Positions 31,661 to 42,284 are shown, counted from the first letter of the stretch. The stretch: DNA of 64,000 nucleotides from Liopterus haemorrhoidalis (GCA_963971575.1 OZ020625.1:13927646-13991645), one strand, 5' to 3'. Notes: a model not told the origin generated them from the sequence alone. Translations and numbers: made by a program.

Positions 31661-32874
31661 CAGTCTGTTCCAAACGGTTAGGCGGAACTAGATTTTGCAA
31701 TCTAGTTACTTTCATCGTTTAAATCGTGCTTTTGGACCGTTTTGTTTATCATATCATGCCACCCGGGTGCCACTGGTATGTAATGACCTTGGCTCGAGTT
31801 TTAGTTTTCTGGTATATTGGTAGATGGTGACATAGTGCAAAATAAATTACGAATACACCCGACTTCAAACGATCAGAAACTTCGTGTTCTAGCTGTCGAT
31901 CAGCCGCCATTAGCTGTCAAACACATGACAGTTGGTGTTGAAGTAATATAATACGCATTTAAGCTTGTTAATTTTCAAATACGTGGTTCAAATAATAGAG
32001 TTTTATTTCCAATTTTGGTCATCTTATACTGTATTTGATACATACATTGTACATCTCGGGAAGACGGACAAAAATTGATTTTTTGCGGATATTGTCTTAT
32101 AATGATTTGAAATCTGTAGAGACCAAATATGAGGCCGAAAAAATAAAAAAACAGGTATAGCCTCCAATTTTATTAATACAGTGTTTGTAATTAGTAATTA
32201 TAATGTTGCGTTTAAAATAATATTTAATGTTGTGTATAATTTTGTGTTTCAAAAATAAATAGCTTACACCTTTTATTTAGATTTATTTATTTAAATTTCT
32301 TATTTATATGTTATATTAATGTATATGGATTATTAAATATATAAGTATTTCTTTTTTAATTGTAAAACTTTTGATAATATAAATAATATAATATATTTAA
32401 TACAATAATAATGGTAATTATGAACGTAAATCAGATAGTAAAATTTAAATTTGGCGGTTGTTGTTGTTTAGTTCATTGGTATATTCCTAGAGGGAACGTA
32501 CTAATTTTTTTTGCTGCCAGTGTCCGTTCTTAATATATTGTGTTCTGCGATATCATGCTTTGTAAATCATACTTACAATAAACATTTTTTGTTAAGGTTA
32601 ATATCATTTTAAAATGTAATTTTCTTTATATTTTGATTTTTTGTGTCATTCTTAATACAAATTTCCCATTTATTTATTTTTTTGTCAATAAAATAAGTAA
32701 AAAAAAATATTAAATTTTGACATATGTCATTCGTTTCCATAGTTTCATTGTTGGAATTTTAAATTTTGACATTCCAACATGAAAAATGAAATAACCCAAG
32801 CAAGGTCCCTTCTCGTGACAACCTAAAAGAACGAAATTCCCATTTAGTTCCGCCTAACCGTTTGGAACAGACTG
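31661..32874. mobile_element. Family Z MITE, copy 2, with a 790-bp insertion
   Basis: Ends CAGTCTGTTCCAAACGGTTA and its complement, TA on both sides. Same family as 61885-62289. Its middle is broken by foreign sequence at 31760-32549, bordered by ATATCATGC on both sides. Confidence 0.88.
31760..32549. mobile_element. Unclassified 790-bp insertion, 9-bp direct repeat ATATCATGC
   Basis: The direct repeat lies at 31751-31759 and 32550-32558. No inverted ends, tail or coding sequence are evident. The intact family Z copy lacks most of the repeated motif, so it could be part of the inserted element rather than a target duplication. Confidence 0.5.
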
Positions 32875-33647
32875 TAAAAGTAACTATATATTTGTGATCT
32901 AAGGCTAAAAATGTATAAGTATACCAATTTACCGACAAAATTATTTATTTTTTTTTTCTACATAAATTTTTAAATTTTGTTCAAAATTTTTGTGACTCCA
33001 ATTTTAGCCAAAATATTTTTTTTTGCTAATTTTGGGGTGAGGATTATGGAAAAAATAATTTAAAAATGCATGCTTCCTAGTTTTTGAGTTAGAGCCGATT
33101 TGGGTCAGTTTTTCGCTAATAATTTGCCCAAATATCAAAAGAGACAAAAATGTTTTGCTAAAAATTCACGATTTTTTAAGGCCTGCCCCTTACGATTTTT
33201 CGATTTTTGGCAAAAATTCAAACCGCAGATTTCTATCCCTAACCATTTTATAGTTAGGATTTATAAAAAATTAAAAAAATGAAAAATTTTCAAAAATTTT
33301 GTTTGTTTCAAAATATGGTTACAAGTCAATTAGGACCTCAAGATTTTAAAAATTTCAACCGCAGGTCTTTATCGCATTACGTTTTTGAGATACGTCCATG
33401 CGAAGATGAAAATTTCTATAAATCACGCCATATTAAAATTTGTCATAATTTTAAAATACGCTAAACGAATTAAGCCCTAAATTTTTACTAGTCTAAATAA
33501 ACTACGAGGAATCCAAAAATTTTAACCGGACGTCGCTGTCTCAAACCGTTTTAGTTGTGCTTTTTTTAAATACACAATTTTCAAAAATAATGTAATTTAT
33601 ACCATTAAAAAAATTTCGTAATCTCAAAACGCTTTAAACGATTAAAG
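32875..33647. repeat. Diverged tandem units, about 130-150 bp
   Basis: Three to four degraded units around TTCAACCGCAGGTCTTTATC, TTCAAACCGCAGATTTCTAT and TTTTAACCGGACGTCGCTGT. The segment continues after the next hAT at 35250-35304. No gene. Confidence 0.5.
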
Positions 33648-33959
33648 CAGTGATTCTCAACCTTTTTTTGTCGCGGTACACTTTTAACAATTTCAAAATT
33701 TGGCGGCACACTAACTATAAGATAAGTTTAAAAGAATTTTACTTACCTATTCGCGACTGAAACTAACGTTGGCGGTGCTGCGTACAACAGCTGATGGCGG
33801 ACGAGAAGTGTATATGTCAGAAGTTTTTTCTTAATATTTATCTGTTCAAACAATATTTCGGCAAAAAAGCACTGTATTTAAGTCACTATATTTTAAATTA
33901 CTTCTTAATTCACATTTTTTTCCCTTTAATCCTTTATTTCCCTTGGACCTTTCGGTGTT

Positions 33960-34580
33960 TTGGGTATTTACTACAATTATAATTACAAAACATATATCTC
34001 CTATCAACATCCCAACATCCTATTAAACATACATCACATTTCATTACTTTACATTATAATTTATTTTATTCCATTCTCTTCCCTTCCAACCATTTCTTCA
34101 CCCCTCCTCATATCTCCTTTCCTTCCTCCCCATTTCCAGGTAACCTCAGCCCCCTTCCTTCCTTCCATTTCCCCCATTCTGCTTCCCACCGGGCCTCTTT
34201 CTTCCTTCCTTTACCCCTTCCTGTTATCCTTCCCCAATCTCAATCCTTCTTGCCTCTAATTCCCTCGCCCAGCTCTCCCCCCTTCCATCTTCGTGCAACA
34301 GGTCTAATGTGCTCCCCGACCACTCTGTCATCTCCCTACACCTCTTCGTGAGGTGCTCTACATATTCTTCCTCCTCCCCGCACATCCTGCACATCTTATC
34401 CTCCTGTCTCCTCCAATATCTATTTCCTCTCTCTTCATTCCCGCACCTTAGCCTTGCAATCCTCCTAACTCTCCCTCCGGACCTTCCTCTTTCTCCCCTC
34501 AAGTAGCTTAGTACCCCTATAGTTCTGACCTCCTTATATCTCCCTGCGCTCCTTGAATTGTTCCACCCCATTCTCCTCCC
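33960..34580 (-). pseudogene. GC-rich LINE 3' fragment
   Basis: The minus strand reads MGWNNSRSAGRYKEVRTIGV, then IARLRCGNEERGNRYWRRQE and CRMCGEEEEYVEHLTKRC, stopping at 34224. RxRxGNExRxxRYW followed by CRxCxxxxETxEHLxxxC is the C-terminal zinc knuckle region of a LINE ORF2 family. Base composition (about half GC, pyrimidine-rich on the plus strand) stands out against the surrounding AT-rich DNA, so it is a later insertion. 5'-truncated. Confidence 0.7.
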
Positions 34581-34816
34581 TTAATTCACATAAACTGCAG
34601 CATAACACGCTACAAATATTATCCAAATATACGCTTCTGTTTAATTTAGCCAGTCACTACCAGATGTCTCACTGTTATTTGCAGTCGCGAATAATACACT
34701 GTGTAAAATAGTTTATGATAATAATTTTCAATGTAAAATAAAATAATATGTACCTACTACAAGTACAACAGAATGTTTATTCAGTGATTAATTACAAATT
34801 AATTATAAGAATACAT

Positions 34817-35010
34817 TTAATGCGAAATTTGAGTTTGATGTTTTTCGATAATTTCGTTTATATTTGGTCGTAAAAATGATAATGCCACTCTCATTTCGTC
34901 ATCCACATTTCCGAATTCGCACAAATAAGATGTAGAAAATTGTAATAATATTTTAAAAGCTTTTTTGGCTATTATGGGATAATCGCATCTAACGTTAATC
35001 CAAAATGTTT
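34817..35010 (-). pseudogene. hAT transposase C-terminal relic
   Basis: Minus strand: YPIIAKKAFKILLQFSTSYL, CEFG, then NVDDEMRVALSFLRPNINEI and KHQTQISH, stop at 34819-34817. This is the hAT C-terminal dimerisation motif (TSYLCExGFS ... DLRxALSxxxPxIxxLxxxxQxQxSH). About 25 residues between CEFG and NVDDE, normally FSxxxxxKxKxRxRL, are deleted. Reading frame intact otherwise. Confidence 0.85.
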
Positions 35011-35304
35011 CACGAGAAAATGCTAGATGTCGCTACAGGTGTTGACACCTTGAAAATATTTGATTTCTAACCTAAATTACAATGCGGCATAACTCATTAC
35101 CTTTTCACGTTGCGTTCCGGTTCCAATAAATTGCTGTACATACATAATTTTTTTATTGTATGCATTTCTAAAATTTGGCGGCACACTTCAACAATTTTGC
35201 GGCACACAAAAGTGCCGGTGCACAGTGGTTGAGAATCACTGGATTAAAGCCCCAATTTTATTCTATACTAAATAAACTACGGAAATTTTTAGATGCCTAT
35301 AACC

Positions 35305-35481
35305 CAGTGGTGCCCAAACTTTTTTAGTTCCCGGCGCCCTTTACGTATCAGAATTTTTCCGCGGCGCCCCAAGTCAAAACTGGTCTAACTAACGTAGTTG
35401 GAGGAATATTGTAATATTTTCGCGGCGTCGCTGTAACCCATCTGCCCCAGGGCGCCGTAGCTCACAGTTTGGGAATTGCTG
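35305..35481. mobile_element. hAT MITE, right boundary of the composite
   Basis: Ends CAGTGGTGCCCAAACT and AGTTTGGGAATTGCTG. Same family as 31393-31535 in the same orientation, with extra GCCCCAGGGCGCCGTAGCTC near the right end. Confidence 0.85.
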
Positions 35482-35638
35482 GTCTAGACGTTTGGCCACA
35501 ATTTCTATCATAGAGAGAGACAGTCAGATAGACACAAGAATGATGGTATAACGGTTTTCGATCATATCTACAAAACCGTAAAAAAACAGACAGACAAAAA
35601 TAGACAAAGGCAAACAGACAGTTATACACAGAGCCGTA

Positions 35639-35942
35639 GCAATGTTTTTGGCGCCCTAAAGTAAATTGATAAAATTTACTTCCTCAAATCCAAGTGAAGA
35701 GCAAAAAAAAGGTCCTCACCTCCCAAATCGAAGTGAACGGCAAAAAAAAACATCTTCACCTTCCAAATACAAGTGAAGAGCAAAACAAAGATCCTCAACT
35801 CCCAAATACAAGTGAGGAGCAAAAACACAAAAAAAAGGTTTTCGTTGTCACCTGCAATGGCGCCCCTCATCAGGCCCCGCGCCCTTGTCAAACCTCGCGC
35901 CCCTGGCAAATTCCCCGACGCCAACCCGTTGCTACGGTTCTG
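35639..35942. mobile_element. hAT MITE carrying the shared minisatellite
   Basis: Ends CAGAGCCGTAGCAA and TTGCTACGGTTCTG; duplication GTTATACA/GTTATACC (seven of eight). The middle is three to four units of AAGTGAAGAGCAAAAAAAAG-type minisatellite (35690-35850), then a GC-rich segment with GCGCCC repeats. Inserted into repeat X. Confidence 0.92.
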
Positions 35943-36419
35943 GTTATACCTACAAAACTTAACAAATATTTCGGCCAAATGGTTTCATGTTAAACAATTT
36001 CCACTGTATATTTAGCGCGATTTGGCCAAAAATTAAGGTGACCATACGTCCCGAATTACACGGGACAGTCCCGAATTTCCGCCTTGCGTCCCGATTTTTT
36101 TTCAGAAGCAATATTTGTCCCGAATTCGGGTTTTTTGTCCCGAATTGTCCCAAATTTTAGAAAAGTTACTTATTTTCAATATATATTTTAAATATATTTC
36201 TGTAATTATTTTTACAAAACTTGAACTAAAAACCAATCTACCGATAGGGTATTTTCCTTGAGGAACAGCTTTTGGACTGTGAATTATGAAGAAAACTGCG
36301 GATTTTTATAAAACACTTCAAAGCAAAAAAGACCTGCTCTAAAAGATCCATAGTTCGGAAAAACATAAAAAGTTTTCTACTGAGTAATTTTAATGAATAA
36401 ATTTTGCATTCATTTACAA

Positions 36420-36831
36420 AAATCAGCTGTGGCCATCACAGGACCGACCGCCATCACAAAGTACTTGTTTAATTTATACTGCTATATCAAAAAATGTCTC
36501 AAATAAAAGTTGTTAGTTATTGCTTTTATAGCAACTTTAGTTAAATAATTTTTTTCGAAATATTTTGTGAAATATTCCCAATAATCTTAAAACCGCCACG
36601 AGTAAACTCCCATTTCTAGTTAACCAATTTTTACCAAAAGTTGATCAACTCGTGCCATTGATGTCATAAAAATCCTTTTAGCCGAATTTGATCTGCACGT
36701 GTACACGGACCGACAGACACACAGACAGACCGACATACTCATGCTAAAAATAGTCAAAACGTTATGTAGGGACCTCAATTCGTGGAGATCCATCGAAATC
36801 TCGAAACGTCAAAAACACAATACCTCCTTAT
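36420..36831 (+). repeat. Repeat Y, copy 1, with GACAGACA run
   Basis: Matches 46705-47360 in reverse, from CAGCTGTGGCCA to TACCTCCTTAT, and continues at 38461-38480 (ATATGTTGGCGGTCGG). It contains ACGGACCGACAGACACACAG and CATCGAAATCTCG. The other copy is uninterrupted, which dates the hAT at 36832. Type unknown. Confidence 0.75.
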
Positions 36832-37077
36832 CAGCGTTGCCAGACGTCCCGATTTTTGCGGGACGTCCCGCTTTATGAATAAGAATAGAAGGTCCCGCGC
36901 GGGACAGCTAAATTCACGAATTATTCAAAAAGAAATAAATCGTGATTAAAAATGGCATCAGTTTAGGCTGACCAGATTTTTTAGAATAGAAGTAGAGACC
37001 TTTTTATGCTCGTCACTTATATTTTGGGGGTGAGGAACTTTTTTTTGCTCATCACTTCTATTTTTTTTTGTATTTTG

Positions 37078-37988
37078 CAGGGATGGGGAGTCGACAGAAA
37101 AATTACCGACTCCGGACTCTCGACTCCGGAGTCGATATTTTTGAAAACCGACTCCCGACTCCTTTCACTCGTAAAGTCTATTCCAAATGTTCAAGCGGAA
37201 CTAAATGTAATTTTTATTTTCTTAAGTTATCACGAGATCACTATTTAACGATGAAAGTGGGCTTTTGTTAAACAAAATGATACAAAGCCTCATTCAAACC
37301 TTAAAAGTTGGTAGATTTCGATATCTAATTCCGCTTAAACCAATGAAACAGACTATACTTACATTAAATATCTTGAGTTAGGGTGAGCTGTTTTTATAAA
37401 ATGTCGTTTTCATTTCATCTTGACTATTGAATCATTTTTAATACAAATTTTCGAATATATTAGTTTTAAAATTTTTTGTTTTGTATTTTATATACTTTAT
37501 TTTTCATGTCACTTTTTTCTTTTGACATTTAGATTTTAGCTGCCAACATGAGACATGAAATAATCACAAAGCTCGTTATAACTTGAGAAAATAAAAATCC
37601 AGTTTAGTTCCGTTTAAACACAATATACAAAGTATACAGAAAAAGAAAATAGATATGACTAAAAACAAAAATCTTTATCCTACATCATTAATCTGTTAAT
37701 ACTAATAATATTAATTACATTTTTAACTGGAAAGCATGAAGGAAACCGTGTAAAACCGGTATTGAATATTTTTAATTACATTTTCATTCATGAACAGAGA
37801 ACAAAATGTTGTTCCATGCTTTAAAAAATTCTGGTAGTATGGTATTTTGCTTTCGTTTTCGGATTGTTCTTATCCTTGATAAAAATTTAATCAAAGAGTC
37901 GGGAGTCGATAATTTTTTCCGACTCCTCCAAAAAGCTTCGACTCCTCGACTCCCGACTCCCGACTCCGACTCCGACTCCCCATCCCTG
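37078..37988. mobile_element. hAT-like element with GGAGTC-repeat ends, copy 2, duplication GTATTTTG
   Basis: Ends CAGGGATGGGGAGTCG and CGACTCCCCATCCCTG, exact duplication GTATTTTG (37070-37077, 37989-37996). Reverse orientation of 6482-7933; subterminal CGACTCC repeats at both ends. 911 bp, no transposase. Confidence 0.97.
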
Positions 37989-38199
37989 GTATTTTGGGAG
38001 TGAAGACATTTTTTTTTTTTTTATCGTCACTTGAATTTTGGGAGTGAGGACCTTTTTTTTCTCATCAGCTCTACTTTGGGAGTGAAGACCTTTTTTTTGC
38101 TCCTCACTTCTATTTCGGGAGTAAGACCTGTTTTGTTTTAGTATTCTCTTTTTTTTCAGCCTACTTTAAGATAAACATTTTGAGATATTTAACTGTATT

Positions 38200-38335
38200 T
38201 TTTTTTTGCCGACCGGCGTAGCGTAGTCCGAAGGTCTCGGGTTCGAATCATTTTCAGGCATGGAAATTTTCTGAAATAAAAAATTGTCCTGGCTAATTGC
38301 CATTGCAGCAAAGGCCATTAAATTGAAAAAAAAAC
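38200..38335 (+). mobile_element. tRNA-derived SINE
   Basis: Begins with a tRNA-like head GACCGGCGTAGCGTAGTCCG (box A, shortened) and GGTCTCGGGTTCGAATC (box B), followed by CAGGCATGGAAATTTTCTGA and AAAAATTGTCCTGGCTAATT and an A-rich end. Spacing between the boxes is shorter than in a tRNA, so about 25 bases are missing. Inserted in the hAT at 36832-38452. Confidence 0.7.
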
Positions 38336-38862
38336 TATTTTTTTTGGTTAGGTTTTTTATTAGGTTGTCCCGCTTTTTGCGCCTTAATCCCGATATTTAT
38401 AATTTATTTGGTAAAAATCCCGATTTGGTAAAATAATAATCTGGCAACGCTGCTCCTTATATATGTTGGCGGTCGGTAAAAATACTGTGATTTTAATAAT
38501 GTTCTTTTTAATAATATGAGTTAATTATCTGTGATTGGAAATTTTTATTTATTTTAAATTATAATAATTTATTGTATATAATTGTATTTAAAAAATGGAT
38601 TACACAATTATATTTGAATAATTAGCCCCCCCCCCCCCGTCTAAGAGCTCCCGTCCCGAATTTTGAACTAAAAAATATGGCCACTTTAAAAAAATGCTAA
38701 AAAAATATAATTCCAGACATCCACTATTCGGAATCTTGATGAGCTTCATTTGCTATTTACTCAGATAGGAAATTCTGTTATGTTTGAAAATTCGTAACAC
38801 ATTTCTTAACAGTTTTTTTGGATATAAAATTGAATTAACAAAGACATATTTTAAAAACTTAC

Positions 38863-39170
38863 CTGTTTTTTTAAAAGCTCTTTCATAAATTTCTGTTTAC
38901 AACACAAGAAGGCGCACAAAACATACACACAAGATATGTTTGATTCTGGTAAACAGAACACAAGACACAAAGATGTATATAATGCTAAGACCACACACAG
39001 ATACTTTGCACCAAACAATAATAAAAGGATGCGCAAGTCCAGTAATGTGTTGTGTGGATACCGGCGCACCGTAAATTTAGCTAATTTCTTATCGCTGCCC
39101 TGTAGCCTTGAGTGGCGACTACACTTGATGTTTTCACAACTGGCGCTGCACCAGTTTAAAAACATACGTG
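38863..39170 (-). other. Possible non-coding first exon of the host gene
   Basis: A unique-looking stretch ends at a perfect donor, CAG/GTAAGT, at 38863/38862 on the minus strand. The reading frame that would continue into 25232 is stopped just before the donor, so the exon would be 5' UTR, unless it belongs to another transcript. The upstream limit is guessed from the start of repetitive sequence at about 39175. Confidence 0.3.
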
Positions 39171-39174
39171 TAGG

Positions 39175-39480
39175 GTTGCCTACATAGTAATTTTGACCCG
39201 GAGACTCCGGTTTTGGTGTCAAATCTTCGGGCTCCGGGTTTTCAATAAAATTATTCGGGTTAACTTAGGCTGACCAATTTTTTTTTACAGATATAGAGTA
39301 TGCTTCGTAGCCAGAGCTGTAGCAAAGGTCGTCACAAAAAAAAAGGTCCTCACTCTAGAAATACAAGTGATGAACCAAAAAAAAGGTCCTCACTCTACAA
39401 ATATAAGTAATGAACAAAAAAAAAATCTTCCCTCAGTGATGAGCAACAAAAAAGAGTATATTAAGGTTCTTTTATAAAAA
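39175..39480. repeat. hAT-end-like sequence and minisatellite units
   Basis: AGGGTTGCCTACATAG, TTAGGCTGACCAATTTTT (compare TTTAGGCTGACCAGATTTTT at 36963) and GCCAGAGCTGTAGCAAAGG resemble hAT ends but no pair could be closed. 39330-39445 holds three units of the shared AAAAAAGGTCCTCACT minisatellite. Confidence 0.5.
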
Positions 39481-39499
39481 GTAAGAGTAAAGAGGATAT

Positions 39500-40505
39500 T
39501 ACTTAGAAAAGAGTATAATTCTCCAAAAAATTGATGTAAAGTGTTAATTTTCACACATTTCAGGATTTCGCAGGTATTTAGTAAGTGAATGATGATTATT
39601 TGGGATACCAAAACAAATATTATGTTAAAATATTTTTTTCTTGTTAATTTTCTTTCGAATGCCTAATACCATTATTTAGGTTTCTAAATATGTGCAGTAT
39701 TTTTTTTTTTTTTTTTTTTAATATATATAGCAAGGTTCATTAAGATTTTGAAAATTGCGCCTATGGCTTCCATTGGTTGTTTTAAGTCATAACCACGCCC
39801 CTCTGATTTCGTGTATTCAATTTCAACAATTTCCACTGGTTATTAAATTTACGCTTTTAAAAATTAAATGCAACATTTGCCCAAATATAACTAGAATTTT
39901 AAAAAATAATTTAAACAAAATAAAAATTAAAAAAAAACAAAAAATAAAATTTCTTTGAGAGCGGAGCGAACTTAAGTTTGCAAATTAGAACGCGACCATG
40001 CTAGACATTACACTTTCAAAGAATGCTGGTTAACCGTCTTAGATAAGCTGTTAAATATATTACGTGGTCAAGCAAAAAACACAAAAAAATGCGTTATTTT
40101 CCGAAAACATAATCTGATCAAAAATTCCTGTTGTACTATTCCGGTTCACACAAATGTACATTACTCAGATTTTTTTCAGATTTTTAGTAAACCATCTGGG
40201 CTCAAATTTTTTTTGCACAACTTTGGCAAAAATGAGCTCTAAATAATTTATTTTGCAAAAAAAAAAAATTGATCGTTAATCCACGTACAAAGGCTTTCAT
40301 TTGATACACTACTCAGAATTTAAAAAAATATATATTTTTTTTTTCTATGGGCACATATTTGTTTATATTTTTAGGGGGATATGTTTTTCAGATGTTTTAG
40401 TATTTTTCCTATGTTCGGGTTAAGAGTTGTGGTCAGACAGAGAGACAGACAGACAGACGACAAAATGACGGATTAGGGTTTTTTGGTCATACCTTCAAAA
40501 CCCTA
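39500..40505 (+). mobile_element. Repeat X copy, forward, near complete
   Basis: Begins at CAAAAAATTGATGTAAAGTG in the helicase tail, passes GGTTTCTAAATATGTGCAG, the tRNA-like segment (39955-40020, minus), CTGTTGTACTATTCCGG, a GACAGACAGACAGAC run at 40443 and ends TCAAAACCCTAAAAAT. This is the best full-length non-autonomous X. Confidence 0.8.
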
Positions 40506-40525
40506 AAAATAGTACGTCTGGTCAG

Positions 40526-40990
40526 CCTAGGTCAGGGGTCGGCAAACAGCGGCTCGCGAGCCTCATACGGCTCTTTGAGGATATTCACGTGGCTCTTCAA
40601 ATTAAGTTGACAAGGAATAAAATTTAGAAAATATTCACGCAAAACTTCATTTCATTTTCATGCATTTTTATGCAGCATATCGGTTATACCAAGCACTAAA
40701 ATAAAATATATTTATGCACTACTCATTAAATGATGCTAAAAAAGTCATATATTAAAACAAAATAATGGCTCTTTAAAATGTTTCCAGATGCAGTAAAGGA
40801 TGAATTTAGCTCTTTAGCAGTGGCGGCCCTAGGGAGGGGGGCAAATTGCTCTGGCCCCCGTTGCCCCCCCCCCCCCGAATTGCTTACAGAAAAATGTAGT
40901 TCAGAAGTGAGGACCTTTATTTTTTAGGTCATCACTTGTACATATTTTCATGTGTAAACGATAAAAAAAATGATTTCAAATAATGCTTGG
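40526..40990. repeat. Two unpaired hAT left ends
   Basis: CAGGGGTCGGCAAACAGCGG at 40526 and CAGTGGCGGCCCTAGGG at 40816 are hAT-type left ends; a run of C follows at 40866-40878 and one unit of the shared minisatellite at 40905-40945. Right ends were not found; the second may have truncated the first. Confidence 0.5.
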
Positions 40991-41373
40991 CCCCCCAAAA
41001 ATGTATTTAATTTTTAAAAGCGTAAATTTAATAACCAGTGTTGAAATTATAATTTAATAGGGAATACGCATAAAATTTGTATTTCCTTAAAACTACATTA
41101 TTTTGATATGTTAATGTTAGTTATGTCACCTTACAAAACAAAAATTACATTTTAATTAATATTATAGCCAAATTTTTGAATTAAAATATTGTAAATTTGA
41201 AATAAGCCGACCACGGAGCGAAGGTTGCCGAGTAAAACGACTGAGTATGACGTCAAACGATAGGGGTTTCACATCACAGATACAGCTACAACATAATCTT
41301 TACACGTGTGTATTGTATTGTTCGAGAGTTTTGTATTTGTTTTTAAGCAATTTTTCACGCATTTATTATTAAA

Positions 41374-41496
41374 ATGGCAGATAAAGATTTTGTTAGGGCT
41401 CAGAGTGATAATTTACCCAACATTGATGCATTTATGCTCATGGAATATATGAAAAATAATGAATGCTACAGTGCTGAGGAAATACGTGGTGTCAAA
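41374..41496 (+). CDS. Possible first exon of an uncharacterised SWIM/YqaJ-associated type protein
   Basis: 41 codons, MADKDFVRAQSDNLPNIDAF then MLMEYMKNNECYSAEEIRGV K, ending at a donor-like AAA/GTAATT. From memory, insects have uncharacterised proteins starting M-x-(D/E)-F-x-R-x-(N/Q)-S-D-x-L-P-N-(I/V) with ExxGVK, often continuing into a cysteine-rich domain near YqaJ-type nucleases; some are multicopy and may be TE-borne. No second exon was found in the window. Upstream 41240-41370 contains TGACGTCA-like sites. Clean frame in otherwise non-coding DNA. Confidence 0.45.
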
Positions 41497-42284
41497 GTAA
41501 TTTTTATTTTATATTCTATAACTTTATGTAAACAAACGCTGCAACTCTGTAAAATGTAAATATTTATGTAATTTAGATGTCAGAATTTTAATCATTGTTT
41601 ACATGAAGTTACAAAACGTTAGAGGCATAATTGAAATACTGCAATATAAGTTATCTATTTTAATATAAAATTTAATTCGGTAAACATGTATAAATTGTTT
41701 TTATAGAATTAAACTTTATTTTAACTAAAATCACTCTAACTATACATAACCTATGAAAGTTATACAAACAAATAAGTTCAGAACAGACTATGTACGCCGG
41801 TAAGCTAGTAGTGTCATACGTCAATTAGAAGGGGTATGACGTCACACGTCGTTTTCGCGCGCTACATACATTTATGATTTTTTTAAGCCTTCAAATTACA
41901 AAAAAAAAAAATAAAAACTGTTTTTTAAGTTTATATTTAACAAGAGGAATATAATAAAAAATAAAAAATAAATCATGCCTATCCCCTATTCTATAGGCAA
42001 ATGGTCATAAGAGAAACTCTATCTGGCGGAAGTATGTTGAACTAACCAAAAAGACAAGTTTGTTGTTGTTCTGACACACGTGCTACATTTGTTTGGATTT
42101 TTAGATTTTATATCTGTTTAGCATAAGTGAGATTTATTAAGAAAACACAAATCAAGACAAAAATATTAATAAATTCTTTCTAAATGTCAGTTTACAACGT
42201 ATTGTTGTTATAAAAAGTTGTTACTGTCTATTTGGTTAGTTTCGATTTTGCCACTTTGGCGTTGCAGTCTTAAAAGGGGTTACC
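41497..42284. other. Unassigned stretch
   Basis: Presumed intron or intergenic. It contains GGTATGACGTCACACGTCGT at 41835-41854, similar to GAGTATGACGTCAAACG at 41244, so these may be related ends or CRE-like sites flanking the short exon. No gene. Confidence 0.25.

Larger units (their letters stand above)
33648..35241 (-). mobile_element. hAT, duplication GATTAAAG
   Basis: Ends CAGTGATTCTCAACC and GGTTGAGAATCACTG (perfect, 15 bp), exact duplication GATTAAAG (33640-33647, 35242-35249). Contains a transposase C-terminal relic on the minus strand and an inserted GC-rich LINE fragment. Confidence 0.96.
31393..35481. mobile_element. Composite hAT unit: two related MITEs around 3.8 kb, duplication GTCTAGAC
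   Basis: A complete hAT MITE at 31393-31535 and a related complete one at 35305-35481 enclose 3.8 kb. The exact 8-bp GTCTAGAC lies left of the first (31385-31392) and right of the second (35482-35489). The inner flanks (ATATAGAT and CTATAACC) match neither each other nor GTCTAGAC. Joining the outer flanks gives an uninterrupted repeat X (AAATTTCAACT ... CGTTTGGCCACAATTTCTA, compare 13065-13110). So the whole block behaves as one insertion into X. Confidence 0.7.
36832..38452. mobile_element. hAT, duplication CTCCTTAT
   Basis: Ends CAGCGTTGCCAGA and TCTGGCAACGCTG (perfect), exact duplication CTCCTTAT (36824-36831, 38453-38460), empty site in repeat Y at 46740-46755. Contains shared minisatellite units at 36985-37069 and 37989-38140, split by a second hAT, and a SINE. 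A 427-bp relative with the same ends lies at 48182-48608. Confidence 0.97.
36036..38686. mobile_element. Probable hAT with GTCCCG repeats, outermost of a nest
   Basis: Ends AGGTGACCATACGTCCCG and CGTCCCGAATTTTGAAC...TATGGCCACTT are inverted relatives, with TGTCCCGAATT repeats inside. The flanks are A/T-rich and give no convincing duplication. It contains repeat Y, a hAT with perfect duplication and, within that, another hAT and a SINE. Confidence 0.55.

Noticed and set aside
33960..34506. Plus-strand Pro/Ser/Leu-rich ORFs
   Set aside because: Shadows of the minus-strand LINE fragment; pyrimidine-rich strand lacks stops by composition.
38851..39222. 123-residue minus-strand ORF ending at the donor at 38863
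   Set aside because: Composition is not protein-like (hydrophobic, Cys/Leu-rich run) and the frame cannot continue into the next exon; kept only as possible untranslated exon.
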